This document shows, piece after piece, positions 52,079 through 59,694 of a stretch of DNA of 64,000 bases. Each line of letters starts with the position of its first letter. The stretch's first letter is position 1. The notes beneath the pieces were generated by a model, which was given only the letters and a program-made list of their open reading frames with translations, was not told the DNA's origin and did not search any database. The stretch is taken from positions 1 through 64,000 of the forward strand of contig VAYS01000006.1 in NCBI GenBank assembly GCA_005883215.1, given 5' to 3'. The translations under genes and the position numbers were made by a program. Source of the stretch: Actinomycetota bacterium (GTDB taxonomy: Bacteria; Actinomycetota; Thermoleophilia; Solirubrobacterales; Solirubrobacteraceae).

Positions 52079-52107
52079 ATTGATTGTCAATGGCGGCTTT
52101 CGCCGCC
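52079..52107. promoter_or_regulatory. dyad and hairpin in the ccr upstream region
   Basis: ATTGA-TTG-TCAAT (52079-52091) is a 13-bp dyad nested in a wider GCCGCCAT...ATGGCGGC repeat. On the minus strand it also contains TTGACA and is followed by TAGGAT. Immediately beside it, GGCGGC-TTTC-GCCGCC (52092-52107) is a hairpin that may end the peroxidase transcript. The region lies 46-74 bp before the ccr start. Confidence 0.5.
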
Positions 52108-52145
52108 GGTTGCCGGGCGCGGTGGCGCGATCGATCTGGCGGTCG

Positions 52146-54419
52146 CTACCTGCGCCCTCGCCCCGGCCCGTGCCCGCCGGAGTGCCCGGGCGGCCCGTGA
52201 TGGCGCGGGGGACCCGTGCCCGAGCCCCCGCCCGAGCCCGAGCCGGACCCCGACCCCGAGCCCGCCCCCGGGCCCCCGCCCGCGCCGGTGCCCGAGCCCC
52301 CGCCCGCCCCCCCGCCGCCGCCGCTCGCGCCCTTGCCCGGCGCCGCCGGCCCAGAAGCGCCAGGCCCAATGGGCGAGGCTCCGCCGCCGGGGAGCGCGGG
52401 CGCCGGTCGGTGGGGCGGGCTCGTCACCGCGCTCGGGCGGGGCGGAAGCGGCGCGAAGAAGGCGTTGGCGGGCAGGCTGTCCGCCGGGACGCCGGCGTCG
52501 AGCGCGATCAGCTGGGAGAGCGTGTGGCGGAAGCTGATCCCGTAGCGGCGGCGGATCTTCTCCAGGACCGGGTCGTTTAGGTAGAAGAAGCGGTCGCCGT
52601 CGCGCAGCGCCTCGAACTGCTTGCGCCACAGCGCGAGCTGCAGCTGTCCGAACTCGGTCCCCGGGAGGTGGGCCTCGGAGACCAAGCCCGCGAACGCGTC
52701 GACGTTGTCGACCGAGCCGTAGATCGCCCGCAGCCGAGCGGCGAGCGTGCTGCGGCGTGTGTCGAAGACCACCCGGCTGCTCGCGTCCTCGGCGGCGATC
52801 GGGTTGCCGTAGAAGTCGCGCAGCGAGGTGAAGTCCAGGCTGTGGGGGTCGTCGATCGGATCGGCGGGATTGATCTGGGGATCGCTTCCGAAGCTGTCCG
52901 TCGCCTCACCGGTGATCGCGGTGAACGACCGCTTGGGCGCCAACCCCACCGCCTGGCGCAGCTGGTTGTAGGTCGGCATCCCGTTGTCGCGCCCGCGCTG
53001 GACGTCGATCGCTCCCAGGTCCACGACCCCCTGGAAGCAGCCCGGTGTCGTCGGGTCCTCGAAGCAGGCGGAGGGGTCCGAGACGGTCGGGCCCGGGAAC
53101 TTGAACAGGATGCTGCGCAGCGCGTCGTCGATCTGCTCGTCGTTGTTGTAGCCCGGCTCCCGGGCCAGGCCGGCCAGCTCGGTGCCCAGACCCAGCGCGG
53201 ACAGGAGGTCGGGGTTGAAGAAGGCCACGTTCAGCGACACGTTGAGCGCCAGCTGGGGGGGCGAGCTCCCGGCCACCGGATTCACCTCGACGCCCATCGC
53301 CTGCAGCGCAGAGAGCTGGGGCGGCGTGTACTGGGAGGCGGGGACGGTGATGTGCGACTCGCCGTTGATCATGCTGTGCGCCCGGTAGGCGACGGTGGCG
53401 AACTCGTCCAGCAGCGAGGCGTTTACCCGGCGGCGGTAGCCTCGGTAGGGCCGCAATCGCGCCCCCACTGCGGGCAAGAACTCGCGGTAGGTGATGTATT
53501 GCTGCTCGGCTCCCACCACGCGGCGGGCGATCTGGAAGCGCAGCTCGGCCCGCAGGCTGGCGGGCAGCGCGTCGACGATGCGGTTGTGCTCGCGCGCGAA
53601 CAGCGTGTGCAGCGCGGTCAGCGACGCGTTCTCGTTGGCCCGGACATCGCCGGCGACGGTCGCGTCCTGGGGATGGCCGATGAGCTGCCCGTCGATCACC
53701 ATCGTCGGAGCGGCGCCCGGGTTGCCGCGCGCGGTGGCCCGGGGGAGGTAGCCGTCGGAGAGCAGCAGGTGGGGACCGCTGTCGGCGAGGTTGCCGTCGT
53801 CGGGCCCCTCGCGCAGCCAGTCCAACCGCTGCGGCGTGCCCCCGTAGACCGACCACCCGTCGATGTAGGAGCTAACCGTGTTGACCTGCTGGCGCGGGTT
53901 CGATGGGCCGGTGCCGGTGCCGGGGGCCACGGCGTCGCGCGCGATCGGGATCTGGCCCAGGTCGTTGCGAAAGCGCTCCAGTGGATCGGTCGAGCTGAAC
54001 GGGATCGATGCGTCCTCGCTGCCGCTCTGCGCCAGACCGAAGGTGTGATCCATGAACTGGCCCCACGTCCACACCAGCTGGCTGACGTTGCGCTCGGAGA
54101 ACACGTCCACGCCCAGCGAGTTGAACGTGCGGTTGCTGGTGTAGCGCGGGTTCGCTCCCGAGACCATCGCCCCGGCGCCATCGGCGTAGTTGGCCGGCGC
54201 GAGGCGCGCATACGGCGTGCCGGCCGCCCCCCAGGTGGGGTGCGCGCGGTTGTTTGCGCTCCCGTCCAGGCTGCGCAGCTCGAAGGTCAGGGGCCGCGGC
54301 GGCGGGGCGCCCCGCCGCGCGCTCGCGGTCGGGGGCGCGGCCGCGGCCACGACGGTCGTCAGGGCGGCGAATAGCCACGCCGTGGGGCGGCGTGCCCTCC
54401 AACTGCGGGGGTCCTCCAT
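52146..54419 (-). CDS. secreted animal-type heme peroxidase with Gly/Ser-rich tail
   Basis: A 757-residue exported member of the peroxidase-cyclooxygenase superfamily (An_peroxidase). Signal peptide about 1-34. Landmarks: FELRSLDGSANNRAHPTWGAAG, distal His in TWGQFMDHTFG, FAREHNRI, proximal His in VAYRAHSMINGE, and QRGRDNGMPTYNQLRQ where most relatives have QRGRDHG. The heme domain ends near residue 620, followed by a Pro/Gly/Ser linker and a His/Arg-rich end. Substrates could be halides or phenolics. The start has only a weak ribosome-binding site; a tandem repeat array lies just upstream. Confidence 0.91.
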   Translation of the reverse strand: MEDPRSWRARRPTAWLFAALTTVVAAAAPPTASARRGAPPPRPLTFELRSLDGSANNRAHPTWGAAGTPYARLAPANYADGAGAMVSGANPRYTSNRTFNSLGVDVFSERNVSQLVWTWGQFMDHTFGLAQSGSEDASIPFSSTDPLERFRNDLGQIPIARDAVAPGTGTGPSNPRQQVNTVSSYIDGWSVYGGTPQRLDWLREGPDDGNLADSGPHLLLSDGYLPRATARGNPGAAPTMVIDGQLIGHPQDATVAGDVRANENASLTALHTLFAREHNRIVDALPASLRAELRFQIARRVVGAEQQYITYREFLPAVGARLRPYRGYRRRVNASLLDEFATVAYRAHSMINGESHITVPASQYTPPQLSALQAMGVEVNPVAGSSPPQLALNVSLNVAFFNPDLLSALGLGTELAGLAREPGYNNDEQIDDALRSILFKFPGPTVSDPSACFEDPTTPGCFQGVVDLGAIDVQRGRDNGMPTYNQLRQAVGLAPKRSFTAITGEATDSFGSDPQINPADPIDDPHSLDFTSLRDFYGNPIAAEDASSRVVFDTRRSTLAARLRAIYGSVDNVDAFAGLVSEAHLPGTEFGQLQLALWRKQFEALRDGDRFFYLNDPVLEKIRRRYGISFRHTLSQLIALDAGVPADSLPANAFFAPLPPRPSAVTSPPHRPAPALPGGGASPIGPGASGPAAPGKGASGGGGGAGGGSGTGAGGGPGAGSGSGSGSGSGGGSGTGPPRHHGPPGHSGGHGPGRGRR

Positions 54420-54497
54420 GACCTCATGCCTCTCTCCCTGCCACCGATGCGCGCGCTATGTGGGAGCGGCCGTTTGATCCTATGACGCGGGCGCCCC

Positions 54498-54621
54498 CTG
54501 GATGTCACGCCGTCGCCGCGGCGGATGTCACGCCGTCGCCGCCGATGTCACGCCGGTGGGCGTCGATGTCACGCCGTGGGCGTCGATGTCACGCCGTGTG
54601 CGTCGCAGTTACGCCGTTGGC
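54498..54621. repeat. tandem repeat array (about 20-23 bp period) upstream of the peroxidase gene
   Basis: Five exact copies of GATGTCACGCCG start at 54501, 54524, 54544, 54565 and 54585 (spacings 23, 20, 21, 20), plus degenerate units running to about 54640. The best-kept unit is GTCGATGTCACGCCGTGGGC. Read on the minus strand, each is GGCGTGACATC, stacked directly before TAGGAT (about 54476-54481), the likely -10 of the peroxidase gene. The far end overlaps the last codons of the MFS gene. Confidence 0.85.
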
Positions 54622-56210
54622 GTGGCGCTCGCGCCGACGCTCGCCGCCTCGGCCTGGACCGGCATCGGCGCCCGCGCCGGGACTTGCCCGTCGACGAACG
54701 TCCACGCCAGCAACGCGCCGAGCAGGGCCACTGCCGAGCCGATGCGCAGCCCGTGCTGCAGGGCGTAGACGAACGCGTGGTTGGAGGCGTCGACGATCTG
54801 CGCCGGCGCCCCGTGCACGCCGCTGGCGCCGAGCGCATCGGCGAGCTTCTGGCGAGCAGCGGCGGGCAGGTGGCTGGTGGCGGGCAGGGCGTCCAGACGC
54901 GAGCGCCCCAGCGCGACGACCAGCGCGCCGAGCACGGCGACGCCGAAGGTGCCGCCGACCATCCGGCTCATCGACAGGATGCCCGAGGCGACGCCGGCCT
55001 TGGTCGCCTCGACGGCGTTCATCGCCGCGGTGCTCATGGGCGACATGACGAAGCCCATGCCCAGCCCCATCAGCACGAACGCGCCGATCAGGAAGCCGAA
55101 CGGCGTCCCCACGTCGAGGTAGGACTGCCAGAACAGCGAGCCGGCCACCACGGTCAGACCGGCGGTCATCAGCACCCGCGGCCCGATCTTGTCGGTCAGA
55201 CGCCCGGCCAGCGGCCCGGCGATGATGATCATCGCGGTCGCGGGCAGGAAGCGCACCCCCGCCTGCAGCGGCGAGTAGTGCTCGACGTTCTGCAGGTAGA
55301 GGGCCAGGAAGAAGAACATGGCCAGCATCGCGAACGAGACGATGAAGGCCACCACGTTGGCGCCGAAGAACGAGCGCGAGCGGAAGAAGCTGAAGTCGAC
55401 CATCGGCGCGCGCACGCGACGCTCGATCACGGCGAAGGCCACCAGTCCCACGGCCGCGGTGGCCAGCAGCGAGATCGTGCGCAGCGAACCCCAGCCCCAG
55501 GCGTTGGACTCCACCAGGGCGATCACCAGGGCGGTGAGGCCGATCGTGATAGCCGCTACGCCCGGGATGTCGACGACGCGCTCGACCGTCTCGTCGCGAG
55601 ACTCGTGGGTGGCGAACAGCGTCACCACCACGGCGGTCGCCGCCACCGGCAGGTTGAGGAAGAAGATCGACTGCCAGCTGACGTTCTGGACGAGGAAGCC
55701 GCCGAACACCGGCCCGATCGCCAGCGCCATGGCCGACACGCCGGCCCAGGTGCCGATCGCCTTGCCGCGCTCGTGGGCGGGAAACGCGTTGGAGATGATC
55801 GACAGCGTGCCGGGCATCATGAACGCGGCTCCGATTCCCTGAATCGCGCGCCCGCCCACCAGCCAGGCATCGTTGGGCGAGAACCCGATCGCCGCGCTCG
55901 ACAGGGCGAAGGTGACGACGCCGAACAGGAACATGCGCCGGCGCCCGAACAGGTCGCCGAGCCGTCCGCCGGTGACCAGTAGCACGGCGAACGACAGGGT
56001 GTAGGCGTTCACCGTCCACTCCAGCGAGGAGATCGAGGCGTGCAGGTCGCGCTGGATCGAGGGCAGCGCGACGTTTACCACCGTGTTGTCGAGCATGATC
56101 ATGAACAGCGCGAAGCACATGGCCGCCAGCGTCCACCAGCGGCGGTTGTGCTCGTTGAGCCCGACCCGCTCGCGGGCCGAGTTGGTGGCGGCGCGCACGG
56201 CCTCAGTCAT
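54609..56210 (-). CDS. MFS drug exporter, DHA2 (EmrB/QacA) family
   Basis: A 533-residue, 14-helix proton-driven exporter. Motifs: LDNTVVNVALPSI (motif D1), GRLGDLFGRRRMFL (motif A), GRAIQGIGAAFMMPG and the antiporter motif C-like AIGPVFGGFL. ATG 56210 overlaps the end of the MarR gene by 8 bases; the longer frame is Pro-rich and belongs to the MarR coding region. The C-terminus (SVGASATPTA) is encoded by degenerate units of the downstream repeat array. Efflux of an unknown compound, controlled by the adjacent MarR protein, is likely. Confidence 0.93.
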   Translation of the reverse strand: MTEAVRAATNSARERVGLNEHNRRWWTLAAMCFALFMIMLDNTVVNVALPSIQRDLHASISSLEWTVNAYTLSFAVLLVTGGRLGDLFGRRRMFLFGVVTFALSSAAIGFSPNDAWLVGGRAIQGIGAAFMMPGTLSIISNAFPAHERGKAIGTWAGVSAMALAIGPVFGGFLVQNVSWQSIFFLNLPVAATAVVVTLFATHESRDETVERVVDIPGVAAITIGLTALVIALVESNAWGWGSLRTISLLATAAVGLVAFAVIERRVRAPMVDFSFFRSRSFFGANVVAFIVSFAMLAMFFFLALYLQNVEHYSPLQAGVRFLPATAMIIIAGPLAGRLTDKIGPRVLMTAGLTVVAGSLFWQSYLDVGTPFGFLIGAFVLMGLGMGFVMSPMSTAAMNAVEATKAGVASGILSMSRMVGGTFGVAVLGALVVALGRSRLDALPATSHLPAAARQKLADALGASGVHGAPAQIVDASNHAFVYALQHGLRIGSAVALLGALLAWTFVDGQVPARAPMPVQAEAASVGASATPTA

Positions 56211-56763
56211 CGTCGCTCCTGGCGGTCGAGGTGGAGGAGCGGACGGTGGAGGTGGAGGAGGGGGGCGTCGAGGTAGGGGAGGGCCGGCAGGCGGTGATCT
56301 CCTCCCGGTCGAGCACGGCGGCCAGCGCACCGCACAGGCGGCGCCGCTGGGAGTCTGAGAGCGAGGCGGCGAACTCCTCCAGCCCGGCCAGGCGCTCGCG
56401 CTCCAGGCGCGCGACCAGCTCGCGGCCCGAGTCGCTCAGGCCCACCCGCTTCATGCGCCGGTCGTGCTCGTCCTCGCGGCGCTCGAGGTAGCCCCGTCGC
56501 ACGAGCTGCTCGACGTTGCGGCTGGTCGCCCCCAGCGATAGCCCGAGCAGCTCCGCCAGCTCTCCCACCGCGAGCTCGCCTTCGCTGGCGTCGAGCATGT
56601 GCAGCGCCTTGACCTGCCCCAGCGACAGCCCCAGCTCCTCGACCAGGGCATAGAACCCTCCGCCCGAGGTCTTGTGGACATAGGCGAGCAGCGTCATCAG
56701 CTCGGCGGCCAGCTCGGCGGGCGAGACGGGCCGGGGCCGACCGCGGCCCGAGCCGAGGGGCAC
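56203..56763 (-). CDS. MarR-family transcriptional regulator
   Basis: A 186-residue winged-helix regulator. The core GLSLGQVKALHMLDASEGELAVGELAELLGLSLGATSRNVEQLVRRGYLERREDEHDRR-type segment (about residues 47-105) contains the recognition helix and the D/R wing. The C-terminus is an unusual Ser/Thr-rich repeat. The frame extends upstream to 56820, but that part is the promoter/operator. I therefore start at GTG 56763, for which no ribosome-binding site is visible; TACTAC 4 nt upstream suggests a leaderless mRNA. It is co-transcribed with the MFS exporter and probably represses it. Confidence 0.88.
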   Translation of the reverse strand: MPLGSGRGRPRPVSPAELAAELMTLLAYVHKTSGGGFYALVEELGLSLGQVKALHMLDASEGELAVGELAELLGLSLGATSRNVEQLVRRGYLERREDEHDRRMKRVGLSDSGRELVARLERERLAGLEEFAASLSDSQRRRLCGALAAVLDREEITACRPSPTSTPPSSTSTVRSSTSTARSDDD

Positions 56764-56777
56764 CGATGTAGTAGTTG

Positions 56778-56820
56778 CTTGCACAAACGCAAGTATTGCA
56801 CATTTGCATCGTTTGCGCAA
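56778..56820. promoter_or_regulatory. AT-rich operator/promoter of the marR-MFS operon
   Basis: CTTGC-ACAAAC-GCAAG (56778-56793) is a perfect inverted repeat, and TTGC/GCAA half-sites recur through TTGCACA...TGCGCAA (56796-56820). The block is strikingly AT-rich against its surroundings and lies immediately upstream of the proposed MarR start, as expected for autoregulation. Confidence 0.6.
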
Positions 56821-56949
56821 TCGACGACCGTTGCCAGACGGGCAAGCGAGAGCCCCGGGGCCTCGAGGGCGATCGGCGTCTGCGTGGGGTCGCGCCGGCG
56901 GTCGGGCCGACCGAGCGCTGCGCAGGCGGCTAGGTCTGCGGGTTCTGGC

Positions 56950-57375
56950 CTAGGGCTGCAGCAGCTGGTTCTGCGCGCTGGCCCGCGACGGTCCCACGTT
57001 GAGGTGTGCGGCCTTGATGTTGCGATCTTCGACGCGGACCGCGTAGCTGCCGGTCGGGACGTCGGCCTTCAGCGAGGCGGTGTCCTGAGGGTTGATGGGA
57101 CCGGTCTGCTGGTGCAGGGTCGTGTCCGTGCCCTGGAGCGTGAGCTGCTGAGAGCTGCCGGTGAGGTTGGCCACGATCAGCTCGATCGGACCGGCGCCGA
57201 ACTTGCTGGGCGACACCGACACGCCGGTGGGGGAGATGTTGGCCGTGACCACGATCGGCGCCGGCGGACGAGGGTTGTTCGCGTAGGGTTTGCCGGCGCC
57301 GCAGGCGGTTAGCGAGACGACGGCGAGCGCCGCAGAAACTGCGACGACACACCGCGCTGCCGGCAGCGCTGTCAT
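56950..57375 (-). CDS. secreted lipoprotein, cupredoxin-like beta-sandwich
   Basis: A 141-residue predicted lipoprotein (lipobox SLTACG, Cys about 25). The mature domain is all-beta, with alternating hydrophobic strands (PIVVTANISPTGVSVSPSKFGAGPIELIVANLTG; GSYAVRVEDRNIKAAHLNVG), resembling cupredoxin-like modules. It has no complete copper ligand set. I start at ATG 57375, preceded by GAGAGGGAAGCGG; ATG 57393 is an alternative. Monocistronic, function unknown. Confidence 0.72.
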   Translation of the reverse strand: MTALPAARCVVAVSAALAVVSLTACGAGKPYANNPRPPAPIVVTANISPTGVSVSPSKFGAGPIELIVANLTGSSQQLTLQGTDTTLHQQTGPINPQDTASLKADVPTGSYAVRVEDRNIKAAHLNVGPSRASAQNQLLQP

Positions 57376-57521
57376 CCGCTTCCCTCTCTCCATGTCTCGC
57401 TTGACCTCGGGCGATCAGATGATGCGCCAGCGGGGCCGGGACTGAACCCTAACCGAGGCCCCATCAGTACGCGAGTCCGGCAACCGCTTTCCCGCGTTCG
57501 GCGGCCGTTTGGCGCGCGCGC

Positions 57522-58022
57522 TCAGCGCTGCAAGCGGGTGTTGATGGCGTTGAGCGTACGGGTGATCTTGGCGTCGACGAGCTGCACCGCGCCGAGCAGC
57601 CGCTGCCGGGCGCCCAGGCGCGTGGCGCGATCGGGCGCCGACAGGCCCGGAATCGCCGCGCTCACCGCCGCGCCGTAGGACGCGAGCTGATCGATGAGCT
57701 GGCGGTGCAGTCCGGCGACGTTGCTCGGGGGGCGGAGCGCTCGCAGGCGAGCGATGACCGCCGCCAGGGCGTGGCCGTAGGCGGCGGCAAACGATCCCGT
57801 GCTCGCCGGGTTGGCGTTGCTCACCCGTCCGGGGGCCAGCGCCCCCGGCATGCGCGCCACGGCAGCGGCGAACTGGCGCTGAGCCGAGTTGAGCTGGTCG
57901 ACGTAGCGGTTGCCGGCGCCCGTCGATGACCCGCAGCCCCCGGCCACCACCACCACCACCACCACCGCGGCGGCGAGCGCGAGCGCACCGGCGCGGGCGC
58001 GCGGGCGCCGGGGCAGCGCCAT
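57522..58022 (-). CDS. helical lipoprotein of unknown function
   Basis: A 166-residue predicted lipoprotein (Arg-rich n-region, hydrophobic core with a Val run, lipobox AGGCG). The mature part is helical, with YVDQLNSAQRQFAAAVARM, SFAAAYGHALAAVIARLRAL and HRQLIDQLASYGAAVSAAI, and has no cysteines. A DUF-type four-helix bundle is plausible. ATG 58022 shares one base with the ygfZ stop codon, so both belong to one operon. Function unknown. Confidence 0.73.
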   Translation of the reverse strand: MALPRRPRARAGALALAAAVVVVVVVAGGCGSSTGAGNRYVDQLNSAQRQFAAAVARMPGALAPGRVSNANPASTGSFAAAYGHALAAVIARLRALRPPSNVAGLHRQLIDQLASYGAAVSAAIPGLSAPDRATRLGARQRLLGAVQLVDAKITRTLNAINTRLQR

Positions 58023-58963
58023 CACGAGAAGGGAAGCTCCACCACCCGGGCGCTGGCCTCCCCCCCGGCCACCGAGAGCTCGGCGCCCGGCTGGGCCTCG
58101 CGGCGTACCAGCGCCAGGGCGATCGGGCCACGCCCCGGGGAGACCGCGACCGTGCCCAGGTGGCCGACGACCTTCTCGCCCAGACGCAGCTCGGATCCCG
58201 CGGGGGCGGGATCCGATAGCCCCAGCCCGCGCAGATGACGGTTGGGCTTGCCCTTGTAGTGCAGGCGAGCCACCGTTTCCTGGCCCACGTAGCAGCCCTT
58301 ATCGAAGTTCACCAGGCGCGCGTTGAGCCCGGCCTCCTGGGGGATCGTCGTGTTGTCGATGTCGATCCCGTAACGAGGCCGGCCCCGCTCGACGCGCAGG
58401 CACTCAAACGCGCCCTCCTGGACGGCCTCGGCGCCGGCGGCGAGCAGGGCCTGGCGCACGCGGGCGGTGGCCTCGGCTTCGCATACGAGATCGAGGCCGA
58501 AGTCGGTGGCGATCGCCAGGGCGCGGTCGTCGCCGAGCTCGATCCAGCGGTTGGCGTGCTCGGGCGGTCCTGTCTCGAGCGGCTCTGTCTGTCCCGCAGC
58601 GACCGAGGCGACCTCAGCCACGTGGGGACCGGCCAGCGAGATCAGGCCCTGCTGCACGGTGCGCTTGTGCAGCTCGGCGGCGTAGCCCACGCCGAAGCGC
58701 CGCAGGCCGTCGAACAGCTCCTGGAGGCACACCCGCTCGCAATCGAGCCACAGCTCTTCGGTGGGCGGCGGCGTGCGGATCACGCGCAGCTCGGCGAGCA
58801 TCTTGCCCTTGTGATCGAGCAGGGCGGCCCCACAGCCAGCCCCCAGCGAGAGGGCCAGGATGTCGTTGGTGAGCAGGCCGTTGAGAAAGTCGGCCGCCTC
58901 CCCGCCGGTGACCGCGAGCTTGCCCCGCTCGGAGCGGTCCAGCAGCCCGCATCCTTCGCGCAC
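58022..58963 (-). CDS. ygfZ: YgfZ/GcvT-like folate-binding protein
   Basis: A 313-residue tetrahydrofolate-dependent protein that helps assemble or repair a subset of Fe-S enzymes. The YgfZ signature FDKGCYVGQETVARL (KGCYxGQE with the reactive Cys) is clear. The N-terminal FLNGLLTNDI and the C-terminal beta domain are typical of the GcvT fold. GTG 58963 is the only start codon in the short upstream frame. Divergent from the DtxR-family gene, sharing a 47-bp region that contains a dyad (58987-59001). Confidence 0.92.
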   Translation of the reverse strand: MREGCGLLDRSERGKLAVTGGEAADFLNGLLTNDILALSLGAGCGAALLDHKGKMLAELRVIRTPPPTEELWLDCERVCLQELFDGLRRFGVGYAAELHKRTVQQGLISLAGPHVAEVASVAAGQTEPLETGPPEHANRWIELGDDRALAIATDFGLDLVCEAEATARVRQALLAAGAEAVQEGAFECLRVERGRPRYGIDIDNTTIPQEAGLNARLVNFDKGCYVGQETVARLHYKGKPNRHLRGLGLSDPAPAGSELRLGEKVVGHLGTVAVSPGRGPIALALVRREAQPGAELSVAGGEASARVVELPFS

Positions 58964-58986
58964 CGAGCGGTGGTGGGCGAAACAGG

Positions 58987-59001
58987 TTTAGATATGGCAA
59001 A
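58987..59001. promoter_or_regulatory. candidate DtxR/MntR operator between ygfZ and the regulator gene
   Basis: TTTAGATATGGCAAA is a partial dyad (TTT...AAA arms, 3 of 5 arm positions symmetric) in an otherwise GC-rich intergenic region of 47 bp. Its place upstream of an MntR-type regulator and mntH fits a Mn-responsive site. Confidence 0.4.
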
Positions 59002-59010
59002 ATCCAGTTT

Positions 59011-59694
59011 GTGAGCACGCACAGCGAGATCCACGAGACATCGTCGGCGGTCCAGGACTACGCCAAGGCGATCTATGCGCTCGAGCAGCGCGCCGATGCG
59101 CCCGTCTCCACCAACGCGCTCGCGGGGCGCATGGACGTCACGGCGGCCTCCGCCACGAGCATGGTCAAGAAGCTCGACGGCCTGGGCCTGGTCACCCACG
59201 TCCCCTATCGGGGCGTGCGCTTGACCGAGCCCGGGCGGCGGCTGGCGCTCGAGGTCCTGCGCCATCACCGCCTGCTCGAGCTCTACCTGGCGGAGACCCT
59301 TGACGTTCCGTGGGATCGGGTACACGAGGAGGCCGAGGTGCTCGAGCACGTGCTCTCCGAGGAGCTCGAGGCGCTGATCGCCGCCAAGCTCGGCAACCCC
59401 ACCCACGACCCCCACGGCGATCCGATCCCCAGCCCCGACGGCCACGTCGAGGAGCTCGCGACGTCGAGCCTGCAGGAACTCCAGCCGGGGGCCCGCGGCG
59501 TGTTCGTGCGGGTCTCGGATTCCGATTCCGAGATGCTGCGCTACCTCGCCGAGCGAGGCATCACCCCCGGCGCCGCGCTCGAGGTGATCGACCGCCAGCC
59601 CTTCGATGGGCCGCTGTTCGCCCGCTTCGGCGACCAGGTGCACGTCCTCGGCGGCGACCTGGCGCGGGCCATGCGCGTGGAGGTCACCGGATGA
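59011..59694 (+). CDS. DtxR/MntR-family metal-dependent regulator
   Basis: A 227-residue regulator. Residues 1-70 form the winged helix (SSAVQDYAKAIYALEQR, TNALAGRMDVTAASATSMVKKLDGLGLV). The metal-binding dimerisation domain follows (HHRLLELYLAETLDVPWDRVHEEAEVLEHVLSEE). A C-terminal SH3-like domain (ELQPGARGVFVRVSDSDSEMLRYL) is present, as in IdeR/DtxR. The stop overlaps mntH (ATGA), so the manganese transporter is the probable target. The GTG start has no clear ribosome-binding site. Confidence 0.92.
   Translation: MSTHSEIHETSSAVQDYAKAIYALEQRADAPVSTNALAGRMDVTAASATSMVKKLDGLGLVTHVPYRGVRLTEPGRRLALEVLRHHRLLELYLAETLDVPWDRVHEEAEVLEHVLSEELEALIAAKLGNPTHDPHGDPIPSPDGHVEELATSSLQELQPGARGVFVRVSDSDSEMLRYLAERGITPGAALEVIDRQPFDGPLFARFGDQVHVLGGDLARAMRVEVTG

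Noticed and set aside
54498-54640. Repeat array considered as a CRISPR
   Set aside because: The exact repeat is only 12 bp with 8-11 bp between copies that are themselves similar; there are no unique spacers of 30 bp or more and no cas genes.
56211-56330. 40-residue Pro-rich extension of the MFS exporter
   Set aside because: It is the out-of-frame 3-prime end of the marR gene; ATG 56210 matches the family start.
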